Origin: Vibrio coralliilyticus ATCC BAA-450
GTDB taxonomy: Bacteria; Pseudomonadota; Gammaproteobacteria; Enterobacterales; Vibrionaceae
Assembly (NCBI RefSeq): GCF_000176135.1
Contig: NZ_ACZN01000018.1
Span: 930,001-994,000 of the forward strand
DNA: 64,000 nucleotides
Direction: 5' to 3'
In this document: positions 8,228-17,700 of the stretch, one piece after another
Position numbering within the stretch: the first letter of the stretch is position 1
Layout of the letters: the number at the start of each line of letters is the position of its first letter
Translations under genes and position numbers: made by a program
Notes under the pieces: model-generated
The model's database searches: none
The model's input: only the letters and a program-made list of their open reading frames with translations
What the model was told of the DNA's origin: nothing

Positions 8228-10264
8228 ATGTTCGAGAAATTCAAAAACCAAAGTGTTGGCTTTCAATTAAAGTTGGTGATACTGCTTTGCTTGTTGGTCT
8301 CTTTTGTAGGGACCGCTACCCTCGTTTACCGTAATGCCTCTAAAGTGCTCCTTGATACCACACTTAAAGGCCACCAATCAGAGGTCGAAGCAATGGCAAT
8401 GACCATTGCCGGCCAATTTAACGCTTACCTTCATACCGCAAAAGTTTTGGAATCCACCTTTAGAAACGGTTATCTGGCAGGCGTCTATGTTGAAGACTAC
8501 ACCGTCGACTTCAATGGTAAACAGGTTCTAAATGTGACTCAATATGGTGAGAGCCTGATCAATGATGAAAAACTGGTTGATAGTTTTACCCGTGATACAG
8601 GGGCAGTAGCCACGCTATTTGCTCCGTTAGATGGCGACTTTATTCGTGTTTCAACTTCACTCAAAAACCCATCAGGTACTCGCGTGGTTGGTACAACATT
8701 AGGCAAAAACCATCCGGGTTATAACAAGCTAATGAGCGGCCAACCTTACTACGCTCAAGTTAAGCTTTTTGGCGAAAACTATATTACCTATTACGCCCCC
8801 CTCAAAGACTATCAGGGCAACGTGAGTGGCATCACCTTCATCGGGCTACCAGTCGAACAAGCGACCCAAGATCTTTTTGAATCATTACGTTCAATAAAAT
8901 GGGGCGATACGGGATATAGCATTGTGGTAGATAACCGTGAGGACAATTTGGGTCGCTACCTATTGCACCCAATTCATGATGAAAACGCTCCACCCATCAT
9001 CGATGTCGCCGACTACAATGGCAATAAACCTTTTCATCAGATTTTCGAACAGAAAAGTGGTCTGATCCGTTACCCATACGAGTATCAGGGTACGGTTGGA
9101 GAGAAATATCTAGTCTACACAGAAGTACCTGGTTGGGACTGGAAGCTGCTTGGGGGGACGTTCATCAAAGAAGTCACCAAAGGCAGTGACACCTTGCTCA
9201 AGCTGATCATTACGATTGCTACGGTAGTGGCGATTGCCACCTTCATCATTTTGACTATTTTCCTGAACCGTAACCTCAAACCACTAACGGTACTGAACGG
9301 GTATATGTCTCGCCTAGCAAAAGGTGAAGTAAGTTTAGATATACCAGCGACAGGCAAAGCATCTAAGAATGAAATCATTAACCTGAATAACGGCGTCGCC
9401 AATATGGCAGGACAACTGAACTCCCTGGTCAGCGAGATTCGCTCTACGAGTGACGCAGTTCAGGAAGCGTCGCGTAGTGTCTCGCAGGATGCCAACCAGA
9501 ATCTCAGCCAATCAGACCTACAGCAGCAACAGGTTGAGCAAGTCGCAACTGCTATTGAAGAAATGGCCTCTTCCGCACAATCAGTAGCCGAGCAAGTAGA
9601 AGCAATTGCTGAAAACGTCCGTCTCACCAACGAAGATAGCCAGTCGGGGCTAGAAAAAGTTGAAGGAGTTTGTATTGATGTCGCGCAGTTGAATGATCAG
9701 CTAGATAATTCCGCGCAAGCCATTGAACAGGTAAACAAAGACAGTGAAGCTATCCAGACTGTCACAAAGATGATTGACGAAATTGCCGAACAAACCAATC
9801 TGCTTGCTCTGAATGCTGCAATTGAAGCAGCACGTGCAGGAGAACAAGGCCGTGGTTTTGCTGTTGTAGCTGATGAAGTCCGTACCTTAGCGCATCGCAC
9901 ACAGACGTCTGTTCAGGATGTCGTATCTATCATCGAGAAGCTAAAAACGTCTACAGGTAACGCCGTGAATCTGATGACTCAGAGCCAAAGTAACGCGAAT
10001 CAGGTATTGGATAAAGCCCAAGAGGCAGGCTCAGCACTAGAGGCCATTGCGTCACAAGTGCAATCTATTGCCACTCAGGCTGATACGATAGCGGCGACTT
10101 CTGAAGAGCAAGCGAATGTATCACAGGAGATTGCGTCCAATGCAAATTCGATCAGTGAATTGAACCGAGAAAGCCGAGCAACCAGCGCTAAGACCACTCA
10201 AAGTGCTGAAGAGCTGCAAACTCAAGCCGGTTCGTTGAAACAACAAGTCGACTTCTTCCACTAA
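8228..10264 (+). CDS. Methyl-accepting chemotaxis protein with periplasmic Cache sensor
   Basis: Transmembrane chemoreceptor, 678 residues. Layout: TM1 about 14-33, a large periplasmic Cache-type domain (about 35-315, Cache_3-Cache_2 fusion-like with YYAQVKLFGENYITYYAPLKD and DNLGRYLLHP), TM2 about 320-342, HAMP, then the cytoplasmic signalling hairpin whose tip reads QTNLLALNAAIEAARAGEQGRG near 525-548. It signals to CheA/CheW and controls swimming; ligand unknown. No C-terminal CheR-binding pentapeptide. Single gene, flanked upstream by 238 AT-rich bases and downstream by a terminator. Confidence 0.95.
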   Translation: MFEKFKNQSVGFQLKLVILLCLLVSFVGTATLVYRNASKVLLDTTLKGHQSEVEAMAMTIAGQFNAYLHTAKVLESTFRNGYLAGVYVEDYTVDFNGKQVLNVTQYGESLINDEKLVDSFTRDTGAVATLFAPLDGDFIRVSTSLKNPSGTRVVGTTLGKNHPGYNKLMSGQPYYAQVKLFGENYITYYAPLKDYQGNVSGITFIGLPVEQATQDLFESLRSIKWGDTGYSIVVDNREDNLGRYLLHPIHDENAPPIIDVADYNGNKPFHQIFEQKSGLIRYPYEYQGTVGEKYLVYTEVPGWDWKLLGGTFIKEVTKGSDTLLKLIITIATVVAIATFIILTIFLNRNLKPLTVLNGYMSRLAKGEVSLDIPATGKASKNEIINLNNGVANMAGQLNSLVSEIRSTSDAVQEASRSVSQDANQNLSQSDLQQQQVEQVATAIEEMASSAQSVAEQVEAIAENVRLTNEDSQSGLEKVEGVCIDVAQLNDQLDNSAQAIEQVNKDSEAIQTVTKMIDEIAEQTNLLALNAAIEAARAGEQGRGFAVVADEVRTLAHRTQTSVQDVVSIIEKLKTSTGNAVNLMTQSQSNANQVLDKAQEAGSALEAIASQVQSIATQADTIAATSEEQANVSQEIASNANSISELNRESRATSAKTTQSAEELQTQAGSLKQQVDFFH

Positions 10265-10269
10265 TACGA

Positions 10270-10301
10270 AAAAACGGGCAGGACTTTTTCTGCCCTTTTT
10301 T
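10270..10301 (+). terminator. Terminator after the chemoreceptor gene
   Basis: GGGCAG (10276-10281) pairs with CTGCCC (10290-10295), flanked by an A run and followed by T6. Confidence 0.85.
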
Positions 10302-10384
10302 ACCTCTATGCCGCCCTTCCCATGCTAGTCTGAAAACACGGTTCCTGTTAGAATTCGCGCTCATTTTGTCATCCTGAGATCGTT

Positions 10385-11209
10385 ATGTCTTATACCTGCC
10401 CTTTATGTCATCAAAGCCTGTCACTCACTGAGCGCACCTATCGCTGTGAGAACAACCATGCTTTTGACTTAGCCAAAGAAGGCTACGTCAACTTGATGCC
10501 AGTTCAGCATAAGCGTTCTAAAGATCCGGGTGATAACAAAGAGATGATGCAGGCCCGTCGTCGCTTTTTAGAGAAAGACTACTATCGCCCGATGAAAGAG
10601 AAAGTGGCTGAGATCTGTGCTAAATACCTTGAAGGCACTCAGCACCAGTTACTTGATATTGGCTGTGGTGAGGGTTACTACACCACAGAAGTCGCGACGC
10701 AGCTTTCAATACAGCACTCACAAGCAGTAACTTATGGTCTCGATATATCTAAAGTGGCTATTCGCTACGCGTCTAAACGTTATACCAACTGTTCATTTAG
10801 CGTAGCGTCGAGTACTCGCCTGCCTTTTTCAGACAACAGCCTTGACGCCGTGCTACGTATCTATGCACCTTGTAAAGCAGAAGAGTTAGCACGAGTCGTG
10901 AATGGCAATGGTGTCGTCATCACAGTCACGCCTGCGGGTCGTCACCTCTACCAACTTAGAGAACGTATCTATCAGGATGTCAGATTGCATAGCGAAGAAG
11001 CAGAAATCATTGATGGATTTAGTCTTGAAGAAACACTCAAACTCACTTACACAATGCCATTGCAAGGTGGCGATGCACATGATTTGCTCCAAATGACACC
11101 TTTTGCATGGAAAGCTAGTGAAGAGCTGCGCGATCGTCTGAAATCAGCTAAGTTATTTGAATGCGAGGCAGACTTTATGATTCGTATCTATCGCAAACAG
11201 CCTGATTAA
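10385..11209 (+). CDS. rlmA: 23S rRNA (guanine-745-N1)-methyltransferase
   Basis: Methylates G745 of 23S rRNA with SAM. The 274 residues begin with the zinc-finger that defines RlmA/RrmA (Cys5, Cys8, Cys21, His25), followed by EGYVNLM and then a class I methyltransferase domain with the SAM motif LLDIGCGEGYY at about 92-102. Length matches E. coli RlmA (269). Single gene. Confidence 0.94.
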   Translation: MSYTCPLCHQSLSLTERTYRCENNHAFDLAKEGYVNLMPVQHKRSKDPGDNKEMMQARRRFLEKDYYRPMKEKVAEICAKYLEGTQHQLLDIGCGEGYYTTEVATQLSIQHSQAVTYGLDISKVAIRYASKRYTNCSFSVASSTRLPFSDNSLDAVLRIYAPCKAEELARVVNGNGVVITVTPAGRHLYQLRERIYQDVRLHSEEAEIIDGFSLEETLKLTYTMPLQGGDAHDLLQMTPFAWKASEELRDRLKSAKLFECEADFMIRIYRKQPD

Positions 11210-11215
11210 TTTACT

Positions 11216-11230
11216 AGATAATAATTCTCA
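11216..11230 (+). promoter_or_regulatory. Candidate Fur box upstream of the ChaN-like gene
   Basis: AGATAAT-A-ATTCTCA matches the 7-1-7 Fur consensus TGATAAT-N-ATTATCA at 12 of 14 positions. It lies 63 bases before the ChaN-like start codon, where a Fur operator would overlap the promoter. Confidence 0.55.
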
Positions 11231-11292
11231 TTTAGATTGAGTTATCTTCCTGCCTCCATTAGTATGCTCGCATCATATTTTGGAGGCATTTC

Positions 11293-12219
11293 ATGCGTAA
11301 GCTTCTCACTATATCTTTGGCATGTCTGACTTTGTCAGCTTGTTCCACTGCTCCTCATCAAGAAATAACCAGTTTCTACGACTATCAACTCTTCACCCCA
11401 CACGCTACAACCGTTTCGCTAACCAGTCTTCCCGAAGACATTCAAAAAGCTGACATTATTTTGGTGGGTGAATGGCATACCCATTCCGGAGTTCATCGCT
11501 TTCAAACCGACTTAGTCAAAGCGCTTATTTCACAAGGCCATAATGTGGCTGTCTCTATGGAGCAATTCTCACGTGACAGCCAAGATATCGTCAATCAGTA
11601 CCTATCTGGTGAAATTGGGGAGCAAACGCTGATTAAAAACGCCAGCGCTTGGCCAAACTATGAAAGTGACTATCGCGCGCTAGTTGAACTGGCAAAAGCC
11701 AATCAGCTCGATGTTATCGCGGCGAATGCGCCGAAACCCATCGTTCGCTGCATTGGGCGGCAAGGGGTTGGTTACCTCGATAAACTTCCCCCTGAGCAAC
11801 GCGCGAATGTGGCCGAGAAAGTGAATGTCACATCGAGCCCATACAAAGATAAATTCATGGCTTCGATGCACCATGGCAAACCTGAACAGACAGAAAAACA
11901 GTTTGCCGCTCAGGTGGCTTGGGATGAAACCATGGCAGAAAGTATGACTCACTATCTGGAGCAGAACCCTTCCAAACAGATCGTTCATATCGCCGGCAAG
12001 TTTCATATTGAAGACGGATTAGGGACCAAAGCATCGATTCTCTCTAGAAATCCAGATTTACGTGTTGTTGTGATTACGCCGACAGGTGACGTTATCTCTG
12101 AAAGCGACGACTACCAACTAGAGGTACTCGCTCCTCCAGCGCGATATGTGCAAATGGAGAATCGAATGAAGGCATACCACAGCCTAACGAAAAGAAACGA
12201 GGATTTATCTTGCCTCTAA
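11293..12219 (+). CDS. ChaN family (DUF399) haem/iron-uptake lipoprotein
   Basis: A 308-residue predicted lipoprotein: signal with lipobox LSACS (Cys17), then a ChaN/Tiki-fold domain with VGEWHTHSGVHRFQ, the haem-pocket HTH and the MEQFSRD and HIAGKFHIEDG blocks. ChaN of Campylobacter binds cofacial haems and is iron-regulated; a similar role in haem or iron handling is inferred here and is supported by the Fur-box candidate. Strong TGGAGG-type ribosome site (11281-11285). Alone on the strand, no partner receptor gene nearby. Confidence 0.88.
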   Translation: MRKLLTISLACLTLSACSTAPHQEITSFYDYQLFTPHATTVSLTSLPEDIQKADIILVGEWHTHSGVHRFQTDLVKALISQGHNVAVSMEQFSRDSQDIVNQYLSGEIGEQTLIKNASAWPNYESDYRALVELAKANQLDVIAANAPKPIVRCIGRQGVGYLDKLPPEQRANVAEKVNVTSSPYKDKFMASMHHGKPEQTEKQFAAQVAWDETMAESMTHYLEQNPSKQIVHIAGKFHIEDGLGTKASILSRNPDLRVVVITPTGDVISESDDYQLEVLAPPARYVQMENRMKAYHSLTKRNEDLSCL

Positions 12220-12420
12220 CCCGGCATCCATTTTGCTCACTTTGATAAGATCCATTGAACTAACATCATGTAAATTCAATAAATAGCAGTTTTTGATATG
12301 TAATGGATAAATCAGGCATGCTTTGTGCTTGATTCTATTTCATACAAAATCGACATATTTTGCACAAGTTTTTCGCTCATTGGTCGATATATTCCATGAG
12401 GATGATGTAAGGAGATCGCT

Positions 12421-12777
12421 ATGACACCAGTAGGAATGGAGCCAGCTAAGCTGACACCAGCCCAGCAGGTCAAGCCTCAAGCGAATCAAAGTGAGCCAAA
12501 TAATGGCCCGGCTCCGCTTAAAGTGGAGCAAAATAAAGTCACGCTTTCTGATGAAGGAAAGGCGTTGCTTGCCGCTTTGCAGGAAATTGATAAGGAAGCG
12601 AAAGCCGCAGAGAAGGCGGATAAAACCGTCGGCGATAAAGTAGAGTCCTTCACACATGGTGCGTTAGGTATTGATAAACCTGACGAAATCAAAGAAGAAG
12701 ATGATGGTGCTTATTCTGCGGGGCAATATCTTTCCGCAGCGGCAACAGTGGGCGGAATACTTCTAGCTCTGATATAG
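12421..12777 (+). CDS. Small protein with C-terminal hydrophobic tail, function unknown
   Basis: 118 residues, not recognised. A Pro/Gln-rich disordered N-terminus (1-36) is followed by VTLSDEGKALLAAL (about 40-53) and a charged Lys/Ala/Glu helix (54-75). The last 18 residues (LSAAATVGGILLALI) are hydrophobic and end flush with the C-terminus, suggesting a tail anchor. The TAAGGAGA ribosome site 6-8 bases before the ATG is one of the best in the window, so this is very likely translated. No operon partner. Confidence 0.75.
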   Translation: MTPVGMEPAKLTPAQQVKPQANQSEPNNGPAPLKVEQNKVTLSDEGKALLAALQEIDKEAKAAEKADKTVGDKVESFTHGALGIDKPDEIKEEDDGAYSAGQYLSAAATVGGILLALI

Positions 12778-13191
12778 AGTTATTCCGACCATCTGTTTTT
12801 TCTTCATCAAGCTTAATTGACGCTAAGTTAAACAGTGTCACCACTCCGCGCCTAGCTGTAGCTCCATAATTTGTGGCACATTTCATTTCGGTTACGCTCA
12901 ACTGACAACGGCTTTTTCACTGTGCGCTAAGCCCGCCATCTTTCTATTGCGAAGAAAAATACAGTTCTTCCAGTTTTACTTGCCCGACCTCCCCTAACAA
13001 ACCACTGCTGCTCACCTCTCGATGTTACCGCTACTTTTAATATCAAAAGACTCACTTAATTGAACTTTATTTCGTGTTAATCAACACAAAAATCACCATG
13101 CAATCGATTTTATAAATTAATTCATTGATGACACAAATGTGAAATGTAACAGTGATTTAATCAGGACGCTTTTACAAATAAGGACAATTCG
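12778..13191. other. Intergenic region upstream of alkaline phosphatase
   Basis: 414 bases without a supported gene. The last 120 are AT-rich and hold the phosphatase promoter. I looked for tandem 11-base PhoB repeats and found only partial resemblance (TGACACaaatgTGAAATGTAAC, 13128-13149), not a convincing Pho box. Confidence 0.5.
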
Positions 13192-14769
13192 ATGAAGCAC
13201 TTAACAAAACCTCTTGTCGCGGCAGTCGCGACTTCTGCGCTCTCTTTTAATGCACTTTCTGCAGAAATTAAAAACGTTATCCTGATGATTGGTGATGGGA
13301 TGGGCCCACAGCAGGTTGGCCTGCTAGAAACTTATGCCAATCAAGCCCCGAATTCCATTTACCAAGGTCAACCGACGGCACTGTTTAAACTCGCTCAGGA
13401 AGGGGTTATCGGTTCCTCACTGACCCACCCCGAAGATGCGATTGTGGTTGACTCAGCATGTTCGGCAACCATGCTTTCAACGGGTATTTATACAGGCTCC
13501 GAGGTCATTGGTATCGACTCTCAAGGTAACCATGTTCAGACTGTTTTAGAAAAAGCTAAAAGCATGGGCAAAGCAACCGGGTTGGTTTCTGATACTCGCC
13601 TCACTCATGCTACCCCAGCCTCATTTGCCGCGCACCAACCTCACCGATCTCTAGAGAATGACATTGCATCTGACATGTTGGAAACGGGAGCAGATGTCAT
13701 GCTATCCGGCGGTCTTCGTCACTGGATTCCAAAGTCGACCAACGACAAAGGTGAGACATACAACCAGCTGAAAACGCTGACCCAGGGCGATGTTTACCTT
13801 AAGTCTAAGCGCAAAGATGACCGTAACCTGCTCACTGAAGCGCAGCAAGACGGTTACTCACTGGCCTTTAACCGTGACATGATGGCAAAAGCGCAAGGCG
13901 ATAAGCTGCTTGGTCTGTTCTCCTACTCTGGTATGAACGACGGCATTGCTTATAGCGTGAGTAAAAATGATCCAGAGCGCACCCAACCAAGCCTTAAAGA
14001 AATGACAGATAAAGCGCTGGATATCCTTTCGAAGGACGAAGACGGCTTCTTCCTCATGGTTGAAGGCGGCCAAATTGACTGGGCTGGACACAGTAATGAT
14101 GCCGGCACCATGCTGCATGAGATGATCAAATTTGATGAAGCCGTCAATACCGTTTATCAATGGGCGCAAGGCCGTGAAGATACCATTGTCATCGTCACTG
14201 CTGACCATGAAACGGGATCCTTTGGCTTCAGCTATTCCTCTCAGGATCTGCCAAAACCTGAGCAACGTGATGGCGAAGCTTTTGCCGAGCGTAGCTACGC
14301 CCCTAACTTTAACTTTGGTGCATTTCAGATCTTAGATGGTCTATACAACCAGAAGAAGAGCTATTATGGCATCGTGAGTGAGTTCCAAAAGCTGGATAAA
14401 AATCAGCAAACTGCCGCTAAGTTTGCTGAAATGGTGAACAAGAATACCGATTTCCCAATCACTTCAGGTCAAGCTGCGAATGTCCTTGCCAGCAAACCTA
14501 ACCCATATCGTTTGGCAGGGCATAAGTACTTGTCTGTTGAAGAAGTTCCGGCAATTAACGACTTCGATGCCTTCTTCCCATATAACGATCGCGGTAACCT
14601 GCTTGCACGTGAGCAGGCAACTGGCCAAAACATTGTTTGGGGCACGGGTACGCACACACATACACCGGTAAACGTGTTTGCCTGGGGGCCAGCAGAGGCC
14701 ATTATTCCTGTGTCTAAAATCATGCATCACTCAGAGCTGGGTGAATACATCAAGACGCAAGTTAAATGA
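13192..14769 (+). CDS. Alkaline phosphatase, periplasmic
   Basis: Metal-dependent phosphomonoesterase of the PhoA superfamily, 525 residues. Signal peptide of about 24 residues ending FNALSA. Metal/catalytic motifs: MIGDGMG (first Asp), VVDSACSAT with the nucleophile Ser, EGGQIDWAGHSND with the second-site ligands, TADHETGSF and the C-terminal GTHTHTPV histidine. It belongs to the longer Vibrio-type enzymes rather than the 471-residue E. coli PhoA. Likely phosphate-regulated, though no clear Pho box was seen. AAGGA ribosome site. Confidence 0.93.
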   Translation: MKHLTKPLVAAVATSALSFNALSAEIKNVILMIGDGMGPQQVGLLETYANQAPNSIYQGQPTALFKLAQEGVIGSSLTHPEDAIVVDSACSATMLSTGIYTGSEVIGIDSQGNHVQTVLEKAKSMGKATGLVSDTRLTHATPASFAAHQPHRSLENDIASDMLETGADVMLSGGLRHWIPKSTNDKGETYNQLKTLTQGDVYLKSKRKDDRNLLTEAQQDGYSLAFNRDMMAKAQGDKLLGLFSYSGMNDGIAYSVSKNDPERTQPSLKEMTDKALDILSKDEDGFFLMVEGGQIDWAGHSNDAGTMLHEMIKFDEAVNTVYQWAQGREDTIVIVTADHETGSFGFSYSSQDLPKPEQRDGEAFAERSYAPNFNFGAFQILDGLYNQKKSYYGIVSEFQKLDKNQQTAAKFAEMVNKNTDFPITSGQAANVLASKPNPYRLAGHKYLSVEEVPAINDFDAFFPYNDRGNLLAREQATGQNIVWGTGTHTHTPVNVFAWGPAEAIIPVSKIMHHSELGEYIKTQVK

Positions 14770-14794
14770 GCAAACCTTGAGACTTCAGCAAGAT

Positions 14795-14819
14795 AAAAAC
14801 GCCTTTCGGGGCGTTTTTT
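14795..14819 (+). terminator. Alkaline phosphatase terminator
   Basis: AAAAACGCC (14795-14803) pairs with GGCGTTTTT (14810-14818). Confidence 0.85.
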
Positions 14820-14895
14820 AGTGACATCGTTTTCTGTTGACTCGTACTGAATGGCAGGTTAGAAATAGCGGTTTATCATTATTCAGCATCGTATT

Positions 14896-15201
14896 ATGTG
14901 TGAAATCTTTTCTAATCAACCTCAAGAAAACTATCAGATTATTGCCCGCTCGATCCGAATTGATGGCCACGCGACCAGCATTAAGCTCGAAGCAAGCTTC
15001 TGGCAGATCTTAGAGGAAATCGCGCAGCAACAATCAATGACACTGCCCCGCTTTATCAGCGCGATTTACGCTGAAGCATTGAAATACAATGGGGAAATCA
15101 AAAACTTCACCTCCCTACTTCGCTGTGCGTGCCTCATCTATCTTCGCCAACCCGATGATGTTATGGAAGCCGTCAAACAGCAGCTCATCGTGAATAGTTA
15201 A
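14896..15201 (+). CDS. Ribbon-helix-helix domain protein
   Basis: 101 residues resembling the RHH_4 / Arc-like DNA-binding family: the strand-like segment ARSIRIDGHATSIKLEASFW (kept short here: RSIRIDGHATSIKLE) followed by two helices (FWQILEEIAQQQ, LPRFISAIYAEALK). Such proteins are usually small dimeric repressors, but no target or toxin partner is adjacent, so it is not an obvious antitoxin. Start ATG at 14896 has a weak ribosome site. Function unknown. Confidence 0.75.
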   Translation: MCEIFSNQPQENYQIIARSIRIDGHATSIKLEASFWQILEEIAQQQSMTLPRFISAIYAEALKYNGEIKNFTSLLRCACLIYLRQPDDVMEAVKQQLIVNS

Positions 15202-15285
15202 AATCTTTTCGCTGTCGTACTCCGGTACTACCTTACGCTAAACATTTCCCCTTATTCTTCTCACCAACAGAGCAAGGGGAAGATA

Positions 15286-15681
15286 ATGGCAAAGCTAATT
15301 CACACTATGGTGAGAGTACAAGACCTTACCGCTTCGATTGAGTTTTATCGCACAGCACTTGAGCTTGAGATGAAAGACCAATTCGTTTTTGACGGCTTTA
15401 CCCTTACCTACCTAGCCAATCGCGAAACCGGTTTTGAGTTAGAGTTGACCCACAATCACGATACGAAAGAACCGTATAGTCACGGAAACGGCTACGGGCA
15501 TATTGCAGTCTGTGTCGATGACATTCATCAGACACATCACAAACTCGCCACGCTAGGATTAGCTCCCTCTGAAACGAAAACCATGCAGCATCAAGGTACT
15601 GATCTCGCAACTTTCTTTTTCATTACCGATCCCGATGGATACAAAATCGAATTCCTACAACGTCAGGGAAGATACCAATAA
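15286..15681 (+). CDS. Glyoxalase I-like VOC protein
   Basis: 131 residues with the two beta-alpha-beta-beta-beta modules of the vicinal-oxygen-chelate fold. The four metal ligands of GloA are in place: His6 in IHTMVRV, Glu in FELELTHN, His in GYGHIAV and Glu in GYKIEFLQ, which argues for lactoylglutathione lyase activity on methylglyoxal. Length is near that of GloA (135), but Vibrio often carries more than one, so it may be a paralogue. AGGGGA ribosome site. A small ABM-domain gene follows 37 bases later. Confidence 0.85.
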   Translation: MAKLIHTMVRVQDLTASIEFYRTALELEMKDQFVFDGFTLTYLANRETGFELELTHNHDTKEPYSHGNGYGHIAVCVDDIHQTHHKLATLGLAPSETKTMQHQGTDLATFFFITDPDGYKIEFLQRQGRYQ

Positions 15682-15718
15682 ACAACAACGAAAAATCAAT
15701 AATTACAGAGTAAACATA

Positions 15719-16003
15719 ATGATAAATTTAACCGCGACTTTTCACGCAAAAGCTGGCCAAGAAAGCGTACTGCAGTCCTTATTAATCGCCATGCTAGAAC
15801 CTACCCGAAATGAGCCAGGATGCTTACGCTATGACTTATTAAAGGACAGCAGCAACTCGGCAATATTTATGTTTCAAGAGCAGTTCACTGACAAGCAGGC
15901 TTTTGATGAACATTGCCAACAGGCGCACTTTCTCTACCTTTTAGACAGTTTGGAAGGTTTGCTAGAGCAGGAACCGACTATCACCTTTTACGATCAGTTA
16001 TAA
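15719..16003 (+). CDS. Antibiotic-biosynthesis-monooxygenase (ABM) domain protein, YgiN-like
   Basis: 94 residues forming one dimeric ferredoxin-like ABM domain: INLTATFHAKAGQE, then EPTRNEPGCLRYDL and the F..QEQFTDKQAFDEHCQQAHF block. Such proteins are quinol monooxygenases or unknown oxidoreductases. The start at 15719 was chosen because the frame upstream overlaps the glyoxalase gene and lacks homology. Likely cotranscribed with the glyoxalase gene; both may deal with reactive metabolites, which is inference. Confidence 0.82.
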   Translation: MINLTATFHAKAGQESVLQSLLIAMLEPTRNEPGCLRYDLLKDSSNSAIFMFQEQFTDKQAFDEHCQQAHFLYLLDSLEGLLEQEPTITFYDQL

Positions 16004-16007
16004 ACGC

Positions 16008-16034
16008 AAAAGAGCGCCATTGGCGCTCTTATTC
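16008..16034. terminator. Bidirectional terminator between the ABM gene and the MscS gene
   Basis: AAGAGCGCC (16010-16018) pairs with GGCGCTCTT (16022-16030), loop ATT; A-rich on one side and T-rich on the other. Confidence 0.87.
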
Positions 16035-16038
16035 TTAT

Positions 16039-17700
16039 TTAATCACCCTGTTTTACCATATGTAAGTGCACATCTTGCTGAGGGAAAGGAATCGATATGC
16101 CTTCTTGATCAAATCTCAGTTTCACTTCACGTGTGACATACCAGTACACATCCCAGTAATCATCGGTTTTCACCCAAGGACGAACGATGAAATCGACCGA
16201 AGACGTATTCAGTATATGCACACGAATATTAGGTTCTGGATTGCGTAATACCGCCGGATGAGAGTCGACAATATCCTTTAGCACTTTCTCCGCTTTAAGA
16301 ATGTCATCGCTATAACCGATGCCAAACACCATATCAACGCGACGCACTCGTTCATGGGTAACATTCTTAATTACATCACCCCAGATTTTGCCATTCGGTA
16401 CAATAATGATTTGGTTGTCGAATGTCTTGATGGTGGTGTTAACTAAGCTCATGTGACTCACCTTGCCATCAACGCCACCAGCAAAGACAAAATCCCCGAC
16501 ATCGAACGGACGATAGATGAGCAGCATCATACCTGCTGCGAAGTTGGAAAGCGTATCCTGAAGCGCAAAGCCGACAATTACCCCTGCAATACCAAAACCC
16601 GTTAATACAGGAGTAAGGTTAAGCCCTATTTGAGACAGCCCGATCAGAATACCAATAATCCATACCGCATTGCCTGACATGGCGATAAAGAAGTCTTGCA
16701 TCAGCTGTGACATTTTGAGGTTTTTTGAAACCACCGTTTTACTGACAACTTTCCTCGCCAACTTAGCAAGAATCTTAGTGACCAGTAGAATCAGAATAAA
16801 AACGAACAGCTGGAACAAGTGCTGCGGGGCATTGTTGGCAATCCAACTCCAGAAATTGTCCGACCAATGCGTTACAACAGAAAGTGCGACCTGCCAGTCC
16901 AACAAATCCTGCGTCACGCTACCTGTAACTTCAAACATCAGACGTTTGTATTCGGCGGTCTTAACTGATAATTGATCGGCAATGGAGACTAGAGAGCTCA
17001 GGCTATCACCAGCAATATTGAGCCTTTGTTGAATCACCAAGCGACTGAGTTGAAGGCTGGATTTTTCTGACTCTGGGCTAATGGAAAGCTGCTTATCTAC
17101 CACATCAATCTGCTGGCTAAAGTACTCCACCGACGCAGAGACCAGACGCAATCGCTTGGTGATAAAACTTTTAAATTGCTTTTCTTCTAGAGTCTCATCG
17201 ACACCCAGTTGCTTGAGCCACTGGATATTCTGCCAGCTCGACTCAACCACTGTATCAAGATAATGTTGTAGCTCCTGATAATCATTGAGCATCGTCAGAC
17301 GCTGTTCGTCTTTCGCTTCATTGAGTTTTTCGCTGAGTGACTTTATCTTACCTTCAAGATACTCGGATGCTCCTTGAGAATAAGCTTGCTGAGTTGCGAC
17401 CTGCTCAATCAACGCCTCTTTAGGCAGCTTATTTTGTTCAATGGCAGTGGCCAGAATCGATCTTAGTTCCTCATTTTTTTGAAACAGTTTCAGTTGCAGC
17501 GCGTCTCTTTCATCACCAATCGCACTTTCAAGTGTCACCGTCAGTTCTTTAAGGTCAGCGTTTATCTTGGTGATCGCCGCTTCAGCCCTTGATACTGTAG
17601 GAGTTTGCGCCAATGCCTGAAAGCTCAGCATCCACGCCATCAACATAACAATGAACAGACAGATAAAAGATCGATTGGTGAATCCAAAGTTGTGGTTCAT
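16039..17700 (-). CDS. MscS-family mechanosensitive channel
   Basis: 553 residues from the ATG at 17700, which has GAGG 6 bases upstream; a longer frame reaches 17733 without a ribosome site. Layout: signal peptide/first helix (about 10-30, ending FQALAQ), a coiled-coil periplasmic region (35-250), several TM helices (about 285-400) with the MscS pore helix region GVIVGFALQDTLSNFAAGM, then the cytosolic beta domain (GDFVFAGGVDGKVSHMSL, IIVPNGKIW) and C-terminal alpha-beta vestibule. Larger than E. coli MscS (286), closer to YbdG/YbiO-type channels. Protects against osmotic downshock. Confidence 0.92.
   Translation of the reverse strand: MNHNFGFTNRSFICLFIVMLMAWMLSFQALAQTPTVSRAEAAITKINADLKELTVTLESAIGDERDALQLKLFQKNEELRSILATAIEQNKLPKEALIEQVATQQAYSQGASEYLEGKIKSLSEKLNEAKDEQRLTMLNDYQELQHYLDTVVESSWQNIQWLKQLGVDETLEEKQFKSFITKRLRLVSASVEYFSQQIDVVDKQLSISPESEKSSLQLSRLVIQQRLNIAGDSLSSLVSIADQLSVKTAEYKRLMFEVTGSVTQDLLDWQVALSVVTHWSDNFWSWIANNAPQHLFQLFVFILILLVTKILAKLARKVVSKTVVSKNLKMSQLMQDFFIAMSGNAVWIIGILIGLSQIGLNLTPVLTGFGIAGVIVGFALQDTLSNFAAGMMLLIYRPFDVGDFVFAGGVDGKVSHMSLVNTTIKTFDNQIIIVPNGKIWGDVIKNVTHERVRRVDMVFGIGYSDDILKAEKVLKDIVDSHPAVLRNPEPNIRVHILNTSSVDFIVRPWVKTDDYWDVYWYVTREVKLRFDQEGISIPFPQQDVHLHMVKQGD

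Noticed and set aside
13120..13191. Possible Pho box ahead of alkaline phosphatase
   Set aside because: Only partial TGTNA repeats at the wrong 7-base spacing, not the 11-base tandem of PhoB sites.
16670..16975. Open frame opposite the MscS gene
   Set aside because: Antisense shadow of a well-supported channel gene.
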